A stretch of DNA of 64,000 bases from a virus: IMG/VR virus record IMGVR_UViG_3300034061_005227, positions 1 through 64,000 of that record; one strand, given 5' to 3'. The number at the start of each line of letters is the position of its first letter. Position 1 is the first letter of the stretch. A model generated the notes under the pieces. The model was not told where the DNA came from and ran no database searches. It saw only the letters and a program-made list of their open reading frames with translations. The position numbers were made by a program, and so were the translations under genes. This document shows positions 51,549 to 59,735 of this stretch, piece by piece.

Positions 51549-52115
51549 TTACAATTCCCTCTCCTTAAAATCCTCTAAACTTTTTACAATAATATCATAT
51601 GTTTTTGGAATATAGATTTCCCTAAACCAATCCATCAATTCATTAGCATTTTCAAATGATTTAGGACAATCGAATTCGTGTAAATAATCATTAATAGTTT
51701 CAAACTCTTTTTTATCCTCAGGTGAGTAAATTGGAGTTACTTCAACATTAAACATATCAATAGGTGTATTATTACCATCCCAATATGGTGTAGCAGCAAT
51801 AGTTAATCTATAATAGTTTTCATCATCCTTAAACCTACAATTCCATTCAACTATACCCTCTAATCCAGAATAATGTAATTCACAAGTTTTGTATTCTCTA
51901 TTTTGATTAACCAAATCTCTAAGTAAATCACCAACAACAATTTCGTTTTCACTATGGAATGTATCTCCTTTGATTGGTAATCCACTAAGTTCAGCTAATT
52001 TCAACTTATTCATACCTGTCATTCTGGCAGTATCAGTGAACCCATGTTTTTCAATACCCATTCTTAATTTTTGGGCAAACTTATCCATTTGATTTTCTGT
52101 AATTACTATTTTCAT
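51549..52115 (-). CDS. tagged protein with HTH-like segment
   Basis: A 188-residue protein. Tag MKIVITENQMDKFAQ with I-T-E. Then GIEKHGFTDTARMTGMNKLK, an HTH-like stretch with a LPIKGD turn, followed by a beta domain (LHYSGLEGIVEWNCRFKDDE) and a helical C-terminus. A clear paralogue of the 52885 protein. Last gene of the minus tagged operon. Confidence 0.7.
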   Translation of the reverse strand: MKIVITENQMDKFAQKLRMGIEKHGFTDTARMTGMNKLKLAELSGLPIKGDTFHSENEIVVGDLLRDLVNQNREYKTCELHYSGLEGIVEWNCRFKDDENYYRLTIAATPYWDGNNTPIDMFNVEVTPIYSPEDKKEFETINDYLHEFDCPKSFENANELMDWFREIYIPKTYDIIVKSLEDFKEREL

Positions 52116-52888
52116 TAGTCGTAATTTAATACCCCTTGAATATCAACCATTTCTTCGATTTCATTGGGGTCATATTTATTAGATAATGGAGTTCTCCATA
52201 TACTCATACTAGAACCAACAAACTTCAAATTACCCAAATCTTCTACTCGAGAATCGGTTAAATCTAACCAATCACCAACATATTCCAAGTTACCCAAAGT
52301 TTCAATTTTACTTTTACTTAAATCAAGATACTTTTCAACCTTTCTCAACTCACCCAATGATTTAATATTTTCGGTAATATCTACATCATTACCTCCCCAA
52401 AGATAACCAATTTCTTTAAGATTACCCAAACTTGTAACCTTTGTGGTCTCCAATCCTTTAATGGTTTTAACAGTTTCCAATTGACCCAAATCTTCCAATT
52501 CAACACAATCTTCAATAGACAATTCACCACCAACTTCTCTAAGATTACCAAGAGATTTTAAATGGTCAGACCCTTTCAAATACACATTACCACCAACATA
52601 TTCCAAATCACCAAGGTCTTCAACAAATGAAAATCTTAAATATAAATCACCATCAATTTTCTTAATCTCACCCAATGATTTAATAAATGCCGTGCTCAAG
52701 TTCAAATCATCAATGATATGAATACCAGTGAAACCTTTAGCTTCCTTGGCCTTCTTATATAGTTTCATAAAGTTAAGATATCTCTCTTCATTAGAATCAC
52801 CAGGTAAAGATTTCAAACTAATCTTGGCCAATTTTCCTTTTGATTCTTTAATCAATCTATGTTGTTCTTCAGTTATTATTATTTTCAT
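52115..52888 (-). CDS. tagged leucine-rich-repeat-like protein
   Basis: A 257-residue protein. Tag MKIIITEEQHRLIKE (I-K-E), then ten or so repeats of about 20-22 residues with pattern LGxLxxVGGxLxLxxSxI (e.g. DLGDLEYVGGNVYL, SLGNLREVGGELSI). Predicted beta-solenoid for protein-protein contact. Related to the 54180-56438 proteins and to the start of the 11607 protein. Confidence 0.75.
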   Translation of the reverse strand: MKIIITEEQHRLIKESKGKLAKISLKSLPGDSNEERYLNFMKLYKKAKEAKGFTGIHIIDDLNLSTAFIKSLGEIKKIDGDLYLRFSFVEDLGDLEYVGGNVYLKGSDHLKSLGNLREVGGELSIEDCVELEDLGQLETVKTIKGLETTKVTSLGNLKEIGYLWGGNDVDITENIKSLGELRKVEKYLDLSKSKIETLGNLEYVGDWLDLTDSRVEDLGNLKFVGSSMSIWRTPLSNKYDPNEIEEMVDIQGVLNYD

Positions 52889-53460
52889 AATTGTTCTTTT
52901 TTAAATCTATCAAGTAAAGTTTTAATGTAATTATATGTTTTTGGTTTATATTCATTCTCAAACCAATCAACAAATTCACTCACATTTTCAAATGATTTAG
53001 GACAATCAAACTCTTCATCATATATGTTTATTACATATTCTTCTTTGTCCTCAGGTGAATCAATTGGTGCTATATGAATATTTGTTATAGATACTTGTGT
53101 TTTCTCATAACCCGCCCAATATGGTGTTGCATCAACACCAACATAATAATAATTTTCCTCATCCTTAAATCTACATTCCCACAATAATACTCCATCAATA
53201 AAATATTCAAGATTACAAGTTTTATATTTGTCATCTTTCTTTACCAAATCAGACAACAAATCACTTGCAACAATTTCATTATCATCAGTAAATCTTGAAT
53301 CTCTGATATCACCTTTTATAGGAAGATTACTCATTTCAGCAAGCTTCAATTTATTGATACCCATCATTTCACTCGCCTCAATAAAACCTTGGTTGTCAAT
53401 TAGTTGTCTAATCTTAGTTGTGAACTTATCAAATTGTTCTTCAGTTATTATTACCTTCAT
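52885..53460 (-). CDS. tagged protein with HTH-like segment (paralogue)
   Basis: A 191-residue protein, paralogous end to end with 51549: tag MKVIITEEQFDKFTTKIRQL, then NQGFIEASEMMGINKLKLAE with a LPIKGD turn, a beta domain with LLWECRFKDEENYY, and a DCPKSFENVSEFVDWFENEY end. The duplication places one copy on each side of an LRR gene. Confidence 0.7.
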   Translation of the reverse strand: MKVIITEEQFDKFTTKIRQLIDNQGFIEASEMMGINKLKLAEMSNLPIKGDIRDSRFTDDNEIVASDLLSDLVKKDDKYKTCNLEYFIDGVLLWECRFKDEENYYYVGVDATPYWAGYEKTQVSITNIHIAPIDSPEDKEEYVINIYDEEFDCPKSFENVSEFVDWFENEYKPKTYNYIKTLLDRFKKEQL

Positions 53461-53801
53461 TTATCCATTCTTTTTCTAACCAATCTTTTAATGTATTCAC
53501 CATACTTGTCCATTATGTTGGCGGCCATTGTATCGTGATATTCAAATAATTCCATATTAGTATTTGCACCCATTTCATCAGGTATAGTTTCCCATACGAC
53601 ATTACTAATAACCCTTGTAACTAAATAATGAAATGTCGCGGTCTTATCATAAAATCTGTCAATATTTTTAATTACCCTATCAATTGCCTCAGGAATATTA
53701 ATATATTTAATTCTCCTCCTAAAATAAGGTTTCAATCCATCATAGACATCATCAATCTTATTTAGTTCGTCATATTGAGATTCATTAATTATTATCCTCA
53801 T
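53457..53801 (-). CDS. tagged small protein (paralogue pair A)
   Basis: A 114-residue protein from ATG 53801 (a TTG two codons earlier is rejected). Tag MRIIINESQYDELNKIDDVY. The body contains PYFRRRIKYINIPEAID and NVVWETIPDEMG, shared with the next gene. Basic C-terminus (KRLVRKRMDK). Function unknown. Confidence 0.68.
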   Translation of the reverse strand: MRIIINESQYDELNKIDDVYDGLKPYFRRRIKYINIPEAIDRVIKNIDRFYDKTATFHYLVTRVISNVVWETIPDEMGANTNMELFEYHDTMAANIMDKYGEYIKRLVRKRMDK

Positions 53802-54183
53802 CTTCAAGCATTTTAAGTAATTTACCCATTATATAACCACGATATTTCTTTTTAACTCTATCTGTCATTTCATTAACATAATCAAATAATCTTTCATCTT
53901 CACTTCCACCCCACTCATCAGGTATTGTACTCCAAACAACATTATGAATTATATCATCGATATGTCCATCAATACCACGAGGACTTTTCTTAAGAACATT
54001 CATACGCCCGTGCAAAGCTTCCCTTTGAGAAGGAAAAACTTGCCTAAATCCAATCCTCATATCAATATCGTCCTTTATATCAATATAATCAATCCTCCTA
54101 CGATAATATGGGTCTAAACCATCATAGATATCATCAATCTTATTAAGTTCCTTATATTGAGATTCTGTAATTATTAACTTCAT
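53785..54183 (-). CDS. tagged small protein (paralogue pair B)
   Basis: A 132-residue protein from ATG 54183, chosen over an ATG two codons upstream by tag alignment. Tag MKLIITESQYKELNKIDDIY, then YYRRRIDYIDI and NVVWSTIPDEWGG as in the neighbour. The pair is a tandem duplication that has diverged. Confidence 0.68.
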   Translation of the reverse strand: MKLIITESQYKELNKIDDIYDGLDPYYRRRIDYIDIKDDIDMRIGFRQVFPSQREALHGRMNVLKKSPRGIDGHIDDIIHNVVWSTIPDEWGGSEDERLFDYVNEMTDRVKKKYRGYIMGKLLKMLEDEDNN

Positions 54184-54752
54184 AACCATATGTTTCCTTC
54201 AACATTTATTTTACTTCTTAATTCTTTCTCAGTAGTTTTCTTAGAGAGGGATGAATCCATAATATTCAATACATCACCAACATATTTCAATTTTGGCAAA
54301 TCCTGAATAAAAGTTTCTCTTAATGATAATGACCCACCAACATATTCCAATTCAGGTAGTTCCTCAGTATCACTTCCTCTTCCTCTAAAATCACCCCCAA
54401 CATATCTCAATTTTGGAAAATCAATATCCGAGTTCGCAATATTAACATCACCATCAACTTTAATTAATAAAGGAAATTCAAATCTTTTTCTGTTTGACAT
54501 TTCAAAATCACCTGTAACCTCAACTAAGTATTCACAGAAATCTTTAAGATGTTCGTCATCCTCATATGTTAAACTCAAATCACCAATTACCTTTATACCA
54601 ACCCAATTCTTAGTGTCCTTGGTCTTGTCAAATAAACTATAAATCTTTGTAATACCACCATCTTGATTCCACATATCTTCAGGTACAGGAAGTAATCTAC
54701 CCTCACCCTCAATCAATAATCTATATTGTTCTTCTGTTATTATTATTTTCAT
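54180..54752 (-). CDS. tagged LRR-like protein
   Basis: A 190-residue protein. Tag MKIIITEEQYRLLIE (L-I-E). A leader with WVGIKVIGDLSL precedes LRR-like repeats (FPLLIKVDGDVNI, LPELEYVGGSLSL, LPKLKYVGDVLNI) and a SLSKKTTEKELRSKI cap shared by its tandem paralogues. Confidence 0.75.
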   Translation of the reverse strand: MKIIITEEQYRLLIEGEGRLLPVPEDMWNQDGGITKIYSLFDKTKDTKNWVGIKVIGDLSLTYEDDEHLKDFCEYLVEVTGDFEMSNRKRFEFPLLIKVDGDVNIANSDIDFPKLRYVGGDFRGRGSDTEELPELEYVGGSLSLRETFIQDLPKLKYVGDVLNIMDSSLSKKTTEKELRSKINVEGNIWL

Positions 54753-55399
54753 AAATTAAGATGTCCTCCTACTTGTATTTTTCTTAGTTTCTCTTCATTT
54801 TTTTTATCAGCTAAAGGTGTATGTCTCAATGTCAATACACCCTGAACAATTTCTAACTTAGGTAAATCCTTAATAATTGTGTTATAAAGATTCAAATGTA
54901 ATCCAACAGATTTCAATTCTGGTAATGAATGAATACCTGTTCTTTGTAAATATAAACAACCATCAACCTCTTTCAGTTTCGGTAATTCACTAATACCACT
55001 ATCTTCCAAACTAACATCACCAGTTACATATTCCAAATTGGGGAATGAAATATTATCAACCTCAGAACCTCTCAAATTACCATCAATAACTTTCAATTTA
55101 CCGAAATTATTATCAGGATTTTCTTCAGCCAAAATTAAAGTTCCATCAATATAAACAACCTCATTGGTGAAATTATCCAAGTCATCATTATCATCAGCGT
55201 CAATCTCATAATAATCCAATTTACCAATAACCTTAATTCCATCAAATCCTTTAACATCTTTTAATTTGTTATAAAGATTTAAGGTCTTAGTTACACCACC
55301 TATTGTTTGTAAAAAAGCATTAGGCACATTAAATAATTTACCATCACCCTCACTTTCAATAATCAATCTTAATTGTTCTTCAGTTATTATTAGTTTCAT
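54749..55399 (-). CDS. tagged LRR-like protein
   Basis: A 216-residue protein. Tag MKLIITEEQLRLIIE (I-I-E). Repeats FPNLEYVTGDVSL, LPKLKEVDGCLYL, LPELKSVGLHLNL and a PLADKKNEEKLRKI cap. ATGA overlap with both neighbours. Confidence 0.75.
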   Translation of the reverse strand: MKLIITEEQLRLIIESEGDGKLFNVPNAFLQTIGGVTKTLNLYNKLKDVKGFDGIKVIGKLDYYEIDADDNDDLDNFTNEVVYIDGTLILAEENPDNNFGKLKVIDGNLRGSEVDNISFPNLEYVTGDVSLEDSGISELPKLKEVDGCLYLQRTGIHSLPELKSVGLHLNLYNTIIKDLPKLEIVQGVLTLRHTPLADKKNEEKLRKIQVGGHLNL

Positions 55400-55989
55400 A
55401 ATAATATATTTCCTCCTACTTGTATTTTATTTCTTAGTTCCTCTCTATTTGTTTTCTTAGCAAAGGGTGTCCCCATCAAGCTCATTGCCTCACCAACATA
55501 TTTTAATTTTGGTAATTCACTTATCTGTGTTTGCCTCAAATTCAAACCACCTCCAACATATTCTAGTTCGGGTAATGATGTAAGATTACTAACAGATAAC
55601 GATAAAAACCCCATAACCTTTTTTAATTTTGGTAATAACACTTCACCTGTCAAATGACCTCTAAAACTACCACCAACATATTCCAATTTATTAAAATCGA
55701 AATCAAAATCATATTCAGGTAATAAAATATTTCCCTTAACATAAACAATTTCAGGTAATAAACTAAATAAGTGAAAAGTATCGTCAAAGTTCATTATTCT
55801 CAAGTTCAAGTCACCCAAAATCTTTATACCAACCCAACCTTTTTTAGATTTAGTTTTATGATATAATGTGAATAGTTTATCAATACCTTCTTCATCCTTT
55901 ATTAATTCAGTTGGTATAGTAAATAACTTACCACCATTTTCATTCTCAATGATTAATCTATATTGTTCTTCAGTTATTATTAGTTTCAT
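55396..55989 (-). CDS. tagged LRR-like protein
   Basis: A 197-residue protein. Tag MKLIITEEQYRLIIE. Leader KGWVGIKILGDLNL, repeats LPKLKKVMGFLSL, LPELEYVGGGLNL and LPKLKYVGEAMSL, cap PFAKKTNREELRNK. Tandem paralogue of its neighbours. Confidence 0.75.
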   Translation of the reverse strand: MKLIITEEQYRLIIENENGGKLFTIPTELIKDEEGIDKLFTLYHKTKSKKGWVGIKILGDLNLRIMNFDDTFHLFSLLPEIVYVKGNILLPEYDFDFDFNKLEYVGGSFRGHLTGEVLLPKLKKVMGFLSLSVSNLTSLPELEYVGGGLNLRQTQISELPKLKYVGEAMSLMGTPFAKKTNREELRNKIQVGGNILL

Positions 55990-56438
55990 AGATATATTTC
56001 TCTTCCAACATTTATTTGTTTCTCCAATTCTTCTTTACTAATCTTCTTAGAGAGGGGAGTAAAAAGTAAAGCCAAATAACCCCCAACCGATGATAACTTT
56101 GGTAATGATTTTATTTTGGTTTTTGTTATATTCAAAAAACCACCAACCTCAGTCAATCTTGGTAAAGATTCTATTTTTGTATTTGCCAAATAAAGATTAC
56201 CACCAACCTTAACCAAATAATCCAAAGTGGTAACATCGGCCTCTCTTTCATATAAATCCAAATCCCCATCAATATAATATCCATCATACTTCCCACCCTT
56301 CTTTTTATTAATATGTAAAAACATATCATCCAAAGCTGATGGTTTCAAATTCTCAAATGATGTTAAATCAATAAGATTCTTACCATCTTCATTCTCAATC
56401 AGTAATCTATATTGTTCTTCAGTTATTATTAGTTTCAT
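55986..56438 (-). CDS. tagged LRR-like protein, first of the minus operon
   Basis: A 150-residue protein from ATG 56438 (a TTG two codons upstream is rejected). Tag MKLIITEEQYRLLIE. Shortest of the tandem LRR-like set: LDYLVKVGGNLYL, LPRLTEVGGFLNI, LPKLSSVGGYLAL, cap PLSKKISKEELEKQ. A late-type element precedes it, so the nine genes down to 51549 probably form one late transcript. Confidence 0.75.
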   Translation of the reverse strand: MKLIITEEQYRLLIENEDGKNLIDLTSFENLKPSALDDMFLHINKKKGGKYDGYYIDGDLDLYEREADVTTLDYLVKVGGNLYLANTKIESLPRLTEVGGFLNITKTKIKSLPKLSSVGGYLALLFTPLSKKISKEELEKQINVGREIYL

Positions 56439-56457
56439 ATTCAAATTATATTATCTA

Positions 56458-56465
56458 CATAAATA
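56458..56465 (-). promoter_or_regulatory. late-type element TATTTATG (minus)
   Basis: CATAAATA on plus; on minus it ends 19 nt before the ATG at 56438. It would drive the nine-gene minus operon. Confidence 0.5.
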
Positions 56466-56590
56466 CCATAATGTAATATTAATATACTCACTCACCTCCA
56501 TTTCCATTCATTTTTCCCCCATCCCTACGGTCGGGGTCAAACCACTCCGTTATGAATGTCATTCCCCTCGTTCATATATTAATACTACAT

Positions 56591-56666
56591 TATATTCATT
56601 CACATATAATCCCCCATCTAAAAGACCATATTTTACCAATACTATATTCATTTACATATAATCCCC
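56591..56666 (+). repeat. 24-nt direct repeat pair
   Basis: TATATTCATTCACATATAAT plus CCCC at 56591-56614, and the same with one T for C at 56643-56666. Confidence 0.85.
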
Positions 56667-57227
56667 ACCATTATGGTAATCCATTATATAACCCACACAA
56701 TTCCCCCATACAACACTTTTCTATATGTCTTCGACTCTACATATGGTAAGTGGGGAAATGTCCTCTAAGATAGTAATTTACTATGGTATTTCATAATAGA
56801 TATTCCATATCATTCCAGGAAATATATTGGTAAATTATATAAGGGGTTTATGAAAGGATTGTTATGGTAATCCATCAAAATATGATACGATTTGATACTT
56901 AAAGATACGATTAATTCCATCAAAGATGGGGGTTGAAGTATTCATTTTATAACATATATTAATACTATTCCTAAGACATTACATGTCCCACCCGACTCAA
57001 ATATATAACTAACATTTTTATCTGGGAAATGTATATAGTAAAAAAAATACCTCTACAGATACCGCCAGACACAAAAAAGTGGGTTTTTAATACGCTGGAA
57101 TGTATTTATCAGTGGTAAGTTGTGGGAAAAGGTGGGAATTAATTACCATAAAACCCTTCAAAGGGATTGTCCCCTCCACCTGACATAATGACATTTTCAA
57201 ATTTTTTAACAATTTTAACACATAAAC

Positions 57228-57240
57228 TTATCCACTGACA
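57228..57240 (+). repeat. DnaA-box-like 13-mer, copy 1
   Basis: TTATCCACTGACA. Its exact reverse complement lies at 58622-58634. The first nine bases are one mismatch from the DnaA box TTATCCACA. Confidence 0.7.
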
Positions 57241-57270
57241 TAGCGTCAGGTACATTTTATAAACAAAGTT

Positions 57271-57594
57271 ATGAACAATTATCTATCCAATATCCCCACC
57301 ATAATAGAACAAGTAGACAAGGAGTATCATGTTATATACACAATACAAGAAGATACAATGACAATAGTAGGGGGATGTAATTATAAAGAATGGGAACAAA
57401 GGTCCAAATACCAAACTGAACCTGTCTATCTGCTGACACAAGTATATATGTTCGAAATCATAGATTATATAAATGAAAAATCCCCACTCAACGAGGGGGA
57501 TTTAACCAAGCTCCAAATGGAGATAAGAACTGATTCTCTTGCCAAACTAAAAGATTACATATCCTCGTTATCAGGAATACCCATACAAATGTAG
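57271..57594 (+). CDS. hypothetical protein
   Basis: A 107-residue protein (MNNYLSNIPTIIEQVDKEYHVIYTIQEDTMTIVGGCNYKEWEQR). Lies inside the presumed control region between repeat blocks, so a replication or control role is possible but unsupported. Its 3' end overlaps a small minus gene by 40 nt. Confidence 0.6.
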   Translation: MNNYLSNIPTIIEQVDKEYHVIYTIQEDTMTIVGGCNYKEWEQRSKYQTEPVYLLTQVYMFEIIDYINEKSPLNEGDLTKLQMEIRTDSLAKLKDYISSLSGIPIQM

Positions 57595-57713
57595 TTATTC
57601 CAAAACTTGGCAAACAAAGAGGTGGGATATCTCTTGGAAACTTTCTCCCCAAGATAAAAGATAAACCACCATATTAAAACGAGGATGGTCGGTATTACTA
57701 TTAAGTAAATCAT
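57555..57713 (-). CDS. small single-span membrane protein
   Basis: A 52-residue protein. N-terminal hydrophobic helix (MIYLIVIPTILVLIWWFIFYL), then a basic and aromatic tail. Starts 1 nt after the stop of the upstream minus gene, which supports a real, co-transcribed gene despite the antisense overlap with 57271. Confidence 0.55.
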   Translation of the reverse strand: MIYLIVIPTILVLIWWFIFYLGEKVSKRYPTSLFAKFWNNYICMGIPDNEDM

Positions 57714-57714
57714 A

Positions 57715-58083
57715 TTAACTATATGTATAACGGTTTATTCTAATCTCAGTAAGATGCGTAATTAATGTGTAATAGTTTCTATAAAAATGTGTAGAGAAGA
57801 TTGGGGACACCCACTTATTCATATCTTGTCTAACAATATCCTGTACATCTCTATAGTCACTCCTATTACCCCTACCATTCTTAAATAAGGTAATATTACG
57901 ACCATAACCACTTCTAACACATTCAATCACCTTGATGTTCAAATCAATATACTTATACTCTCCCTTCCAATGTCTACTATCAATCTTCACATTAACATTC
58001 ACCTTGTAAGTAATGGTCAATCCATATCCCTGACAAGTAAATGTCTTTCCCTTCATAAGTTTCTTTACAATGTTTTCAATCAT
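57715..58083 (-). CDS. hypothetical basic protein
   Basis: A 122-residue protein from ATG 58083. A longer frame from 58140 runs through the promoter and is rejected. Basic, beta-rich (YGLTITYKVNVNVKIDSRHW) with Arg/Tyr-rich C-terminus, possibly nucleic-acid binding. Middle gene of a three-gene minus unit. Confidence 0.6.
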   Translation of the reverse strand: MIENIVKKLMKGKTFTCQGYGLTITYKVNVNVKIDSRHWKGEYKYIDLNIKVIECVRSGYGRNITLFKNGRGNRSDYRDVQDIVRQDMNKWVSPIFSTHFYRNYYTLITHLTEIRINRYTYS

Positions 58084-58105
58084 AGTGGTGGTGTTTGTGA
58101 TACAA

Positions 58106-58136
58106 CAAAGATAATAAACCATCCCCACACTACAAA
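58106..58136 (-). promoter_or_regulatory. Bacteroidota-type promoter (minus)
   Basis: On minus: TTTG (58136-58133), 19 nt, TATCTTTG (58113-58106). Perfect consensus, 22 nt before the ATG at 58083. Confidence 0.82.
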
Positions 58137-58142
58137 ACATTT

Positions 58143-58517
58143 CTAATTAATTCTTTTCCCCTTGCGATACATTACCACAAACGGATTATCATAAGTCCTA
58201 TTCAATACCTCCATCAACTTCAATGCCTCAGTATAACTATTAACAATGGTTGGGGATATGGTATATCTATATACTTCCCTACCACTCGGTAATAAACAAT
58301 AGTCCACCTCACATCTATGCGTCCTCAAATACTTACCAAACTTATTCCTGTCTACATAGGATGATGATACAACCTGTACACGATAGGTCATCTCACTCAT
58401 ATTAAGTGAGTCAATTAATTGAATGGTCTTATTGGTGGGGTTGAACATACTCGAACAATCTATTCCCTGAGAATACAATGAACCCCCAACCAACATTAAT
58501 AATAATGTCTTCTTCAT
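58143..58517 (-). CDS. exported protein, possibly SPOR-like
   Basis: A 124-residue protein from ATG 58517, after rejecting a longer start that precedes the promoter. Signal peptide (MKKTLLLMLVGGSLYSQ). The mature part has MTYRVQVVSSSYVDRNKFG and a NSYTEALKLMEVLNRTYDNPFVV end, which suggests a SPOR-type peptidoglycan-binding fold, though weakly. Three cysteines could form disulfides in the periplasm. Confidence 0.6.
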   Translation of the reverse strand: MKKTLLLMLVGGSLYSQGIDCSSMFNPTNKTIQLIDSLNMSEMTYRVQVVSSSYVDRNKFGKYLRTHRCEVDYCLLPSGREVYRYTISPTIVNSYTEALKLMEVLNRTYDNPFVVMYRKGKRIN

Positions 58518-58544
58518 ATTGGTTCTTGATTTAAGTGTGAACAA

Positions 58545-58576
58545 CAAAGGTAATATATGGTGCCGGCATTACCAAA
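58545..58576 (-). promoter_or_regulatory. Bacteroidota-type promoter (minus)
   Basis: On minus: TTTG (58576-58573), 20 nt, TACCTTTG (58552-58545). Full consensus, 27 nt before the ATG at 58517. Confidence 0.8.
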
Positions 58577-58936
58577 CATTCCCCCATCTTTATTTTATTA
58601 TTGTTATCCACATTGTCATCTTGTCAGTGGATAACTATGTTCATATCCCCATCATATACGAGAGCATTACCTATGTCATATTGTCATAGGGTTTCATTTG
58701 ACATAGGAGGGGCTATCTATTTTATTTGATTGTTTGAAATGGTATGGGTGGGGTTGGTGGCCTATATGGGGGGTGGTATGGGTATATACCCCCCTCCTCC
58801 GTATCCCCCCTCCCTATATTTGTCGTATTTTTCGTAAAAAGGGGGGACAATCCCCTAAACAAAGTATATGGGTGAAAAAATATTTATGGAAAAAATTCTG
58901 AAAATTGGAAAAATGTCCCTATATTGAAAAAAAAAT
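58577..58936. other. non-coding region with DnaA-box-like inverted repeat and TGTCAT repeats
   Basis: No gene. GTTATCCAC (58603-58611) and GTGGATAAC (58627-58635) form a perfect 9-bp inverted repeat. The left arm includes TTATCCACA, identical to the canonical DnaA box. TGTCA/TGACA words recur to about 58700, including CTATGTCA ... TGACATAG. From 58741 to 58850 a G-run-rich stretch is followed by C runs. Origin-like by pattern. Confidence 0.55.
58622..58634 (-). repeat. DnaA-box-like 13-mer, copy 2 (inverted)
   Basis: TGTCAGTGGATAA, the exact reverse complement of 57228-57240, about 1.4 kb away. Confidence 0.7.
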
Positions 58937-58968
58937 TTTGGGAAATTGGAAAATTACTCCTATCTTTA
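58937..58968 (+). promoter_or_regulatory. Bacteroidota-type promoter (one mismatch)
   Basis: TTTG (58937-58940), 20 nt, TATCTTTA (58961-58968), 15 nt before the HNH gene ATG. Argues against the TTG at 58924 as start. Confidence 0.65.
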
Positions 58969-58983
58969 AAAAAATCGAATAAT

Positions 58984-59733
58984 ATGTGTGGAGTAAAAAA
59001 AGTGTGTAGTTCTTGTAAAATTGGGAAGGTACTGGATGATTTTTTCAATGACAAAAAGGGGACATATGGTAAGGCTAGTTATTGTAAACCTTGTACTAGT
59101 ATTAGAAAGAAAAATGAATATGAAAAAAACAAAGAATCAATATTGCTCAAGCGAAAAGAACGTCACAAAAAAACCTATGTAAAAAAGGAAAAAGGAATTG
59201 ACAATATAATAGGTATGAGGGTAGGTAGATTAGTTGTTACTGAATTTGTTGAGTCGGTAAAGAACTATGGTGTTAAATGGAAATGTCAATGTGATTGTGG
59301 TAATGAGGTGGATGTTTTCAGAAAGGATTTGACAAAAAAACAAAATCCAACAAGGTCTTGTGGATGTTTGGTTAAAGATATTGTTAGTGAAAGAATGTCG
59401 GGGTCTAATCATTATAATTGGAAGGGGGGTGAACCAATAGTTAATGGGAAGGGATATCTTGAATATAGACATGGTGAATTCAGAGGGATGCGAGAACATA
59501 GGGTTATATATGAACAACACTACGGAATCAAATTATTACCCCACCAAAACATACATCATATAAATGGGATAAGGACTGACAATAGAATTGAGAATTTGGA
59601 GTTATGGGATACATCACAACCTGCGGGACAAAGGATAGATGAAAAGATTAATTTTTATTTTAGCCTATTGAAAGAGTATAAAGAACATCCGTTATATAAA
59701 GAATTAATTGAGCAACAAATTGCGGAATTATAA
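58984..59733 (+). CDS. HNH homing endonuclease with zinc ribbons
   Basis: A 249-residue protein from ATG 58984. The N-terminal zinc ribbon has CSSCK...YCKPC. A second cysteine-rich module (KCQCDCGNEVDVF...SCGCL) is the type often fused to phage homing nucleases. The C-terminal HNH domain (about 175-220) reads MREHRVIYEQHYG, QNIHHINGIRTDNRIENLEL. It cuts DNA and spreads its own gene. It sits at the edge of the repeat-rich control region, with a host-type promoter. Confidence 0.9.
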   Translation: MCGVKKVCSSCKIGKVLDDFFNDKKGTYGKASYCKPCTSIRKKNEYEKNKESILLKRKERHKKTYVKKEKGIDNIIGMRVGRLVVTEFVESVKNYGVKWKCQCDCGNEVDVFRKDLTKKQNPTRSCGCLVKDIVSERMSGSNHYNWKGGEPIVNGKGYLEYRHGEFRGMREHRVIYEQHYGIKLLPHQNIHHINGIRTDNRIENLELWDTSQPAGQRIDEKINFYFSLLKEYKEHPLYKELIEQQIAEL

Positions 59734-59735
59734 TT

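Larger units (their letters stand above)
56466..57270. other. gene-poor, repeat-rich control region
   Basis: About 800 nt without a credible gene. It holds several exact or near-exact direct repeats: a 24-mer starting TATATTCATT (56591-56614 and 56643-56666, one mismatch), TTATGGTAATCCAT (56671-56684 and 56862-56875), CATATATTAATACTA (56573-56587 and 56953-56967), and GATACGATT twice near 56884-56912. It also has TGACAT repeats and a DnaA-box-like TTATCCACT at the right end. It is visibly richer in C runs than the coding regions. A candidate replication or regulatory region. Confidence 0.55.

Noticed and set aside
56552-56749. 65-residue plus-strand reading frame
   Set aside because: His/Ile/Pro-rich composition unlike any neighbour; it runs through the direct repeats and looks like an open frame by chance.
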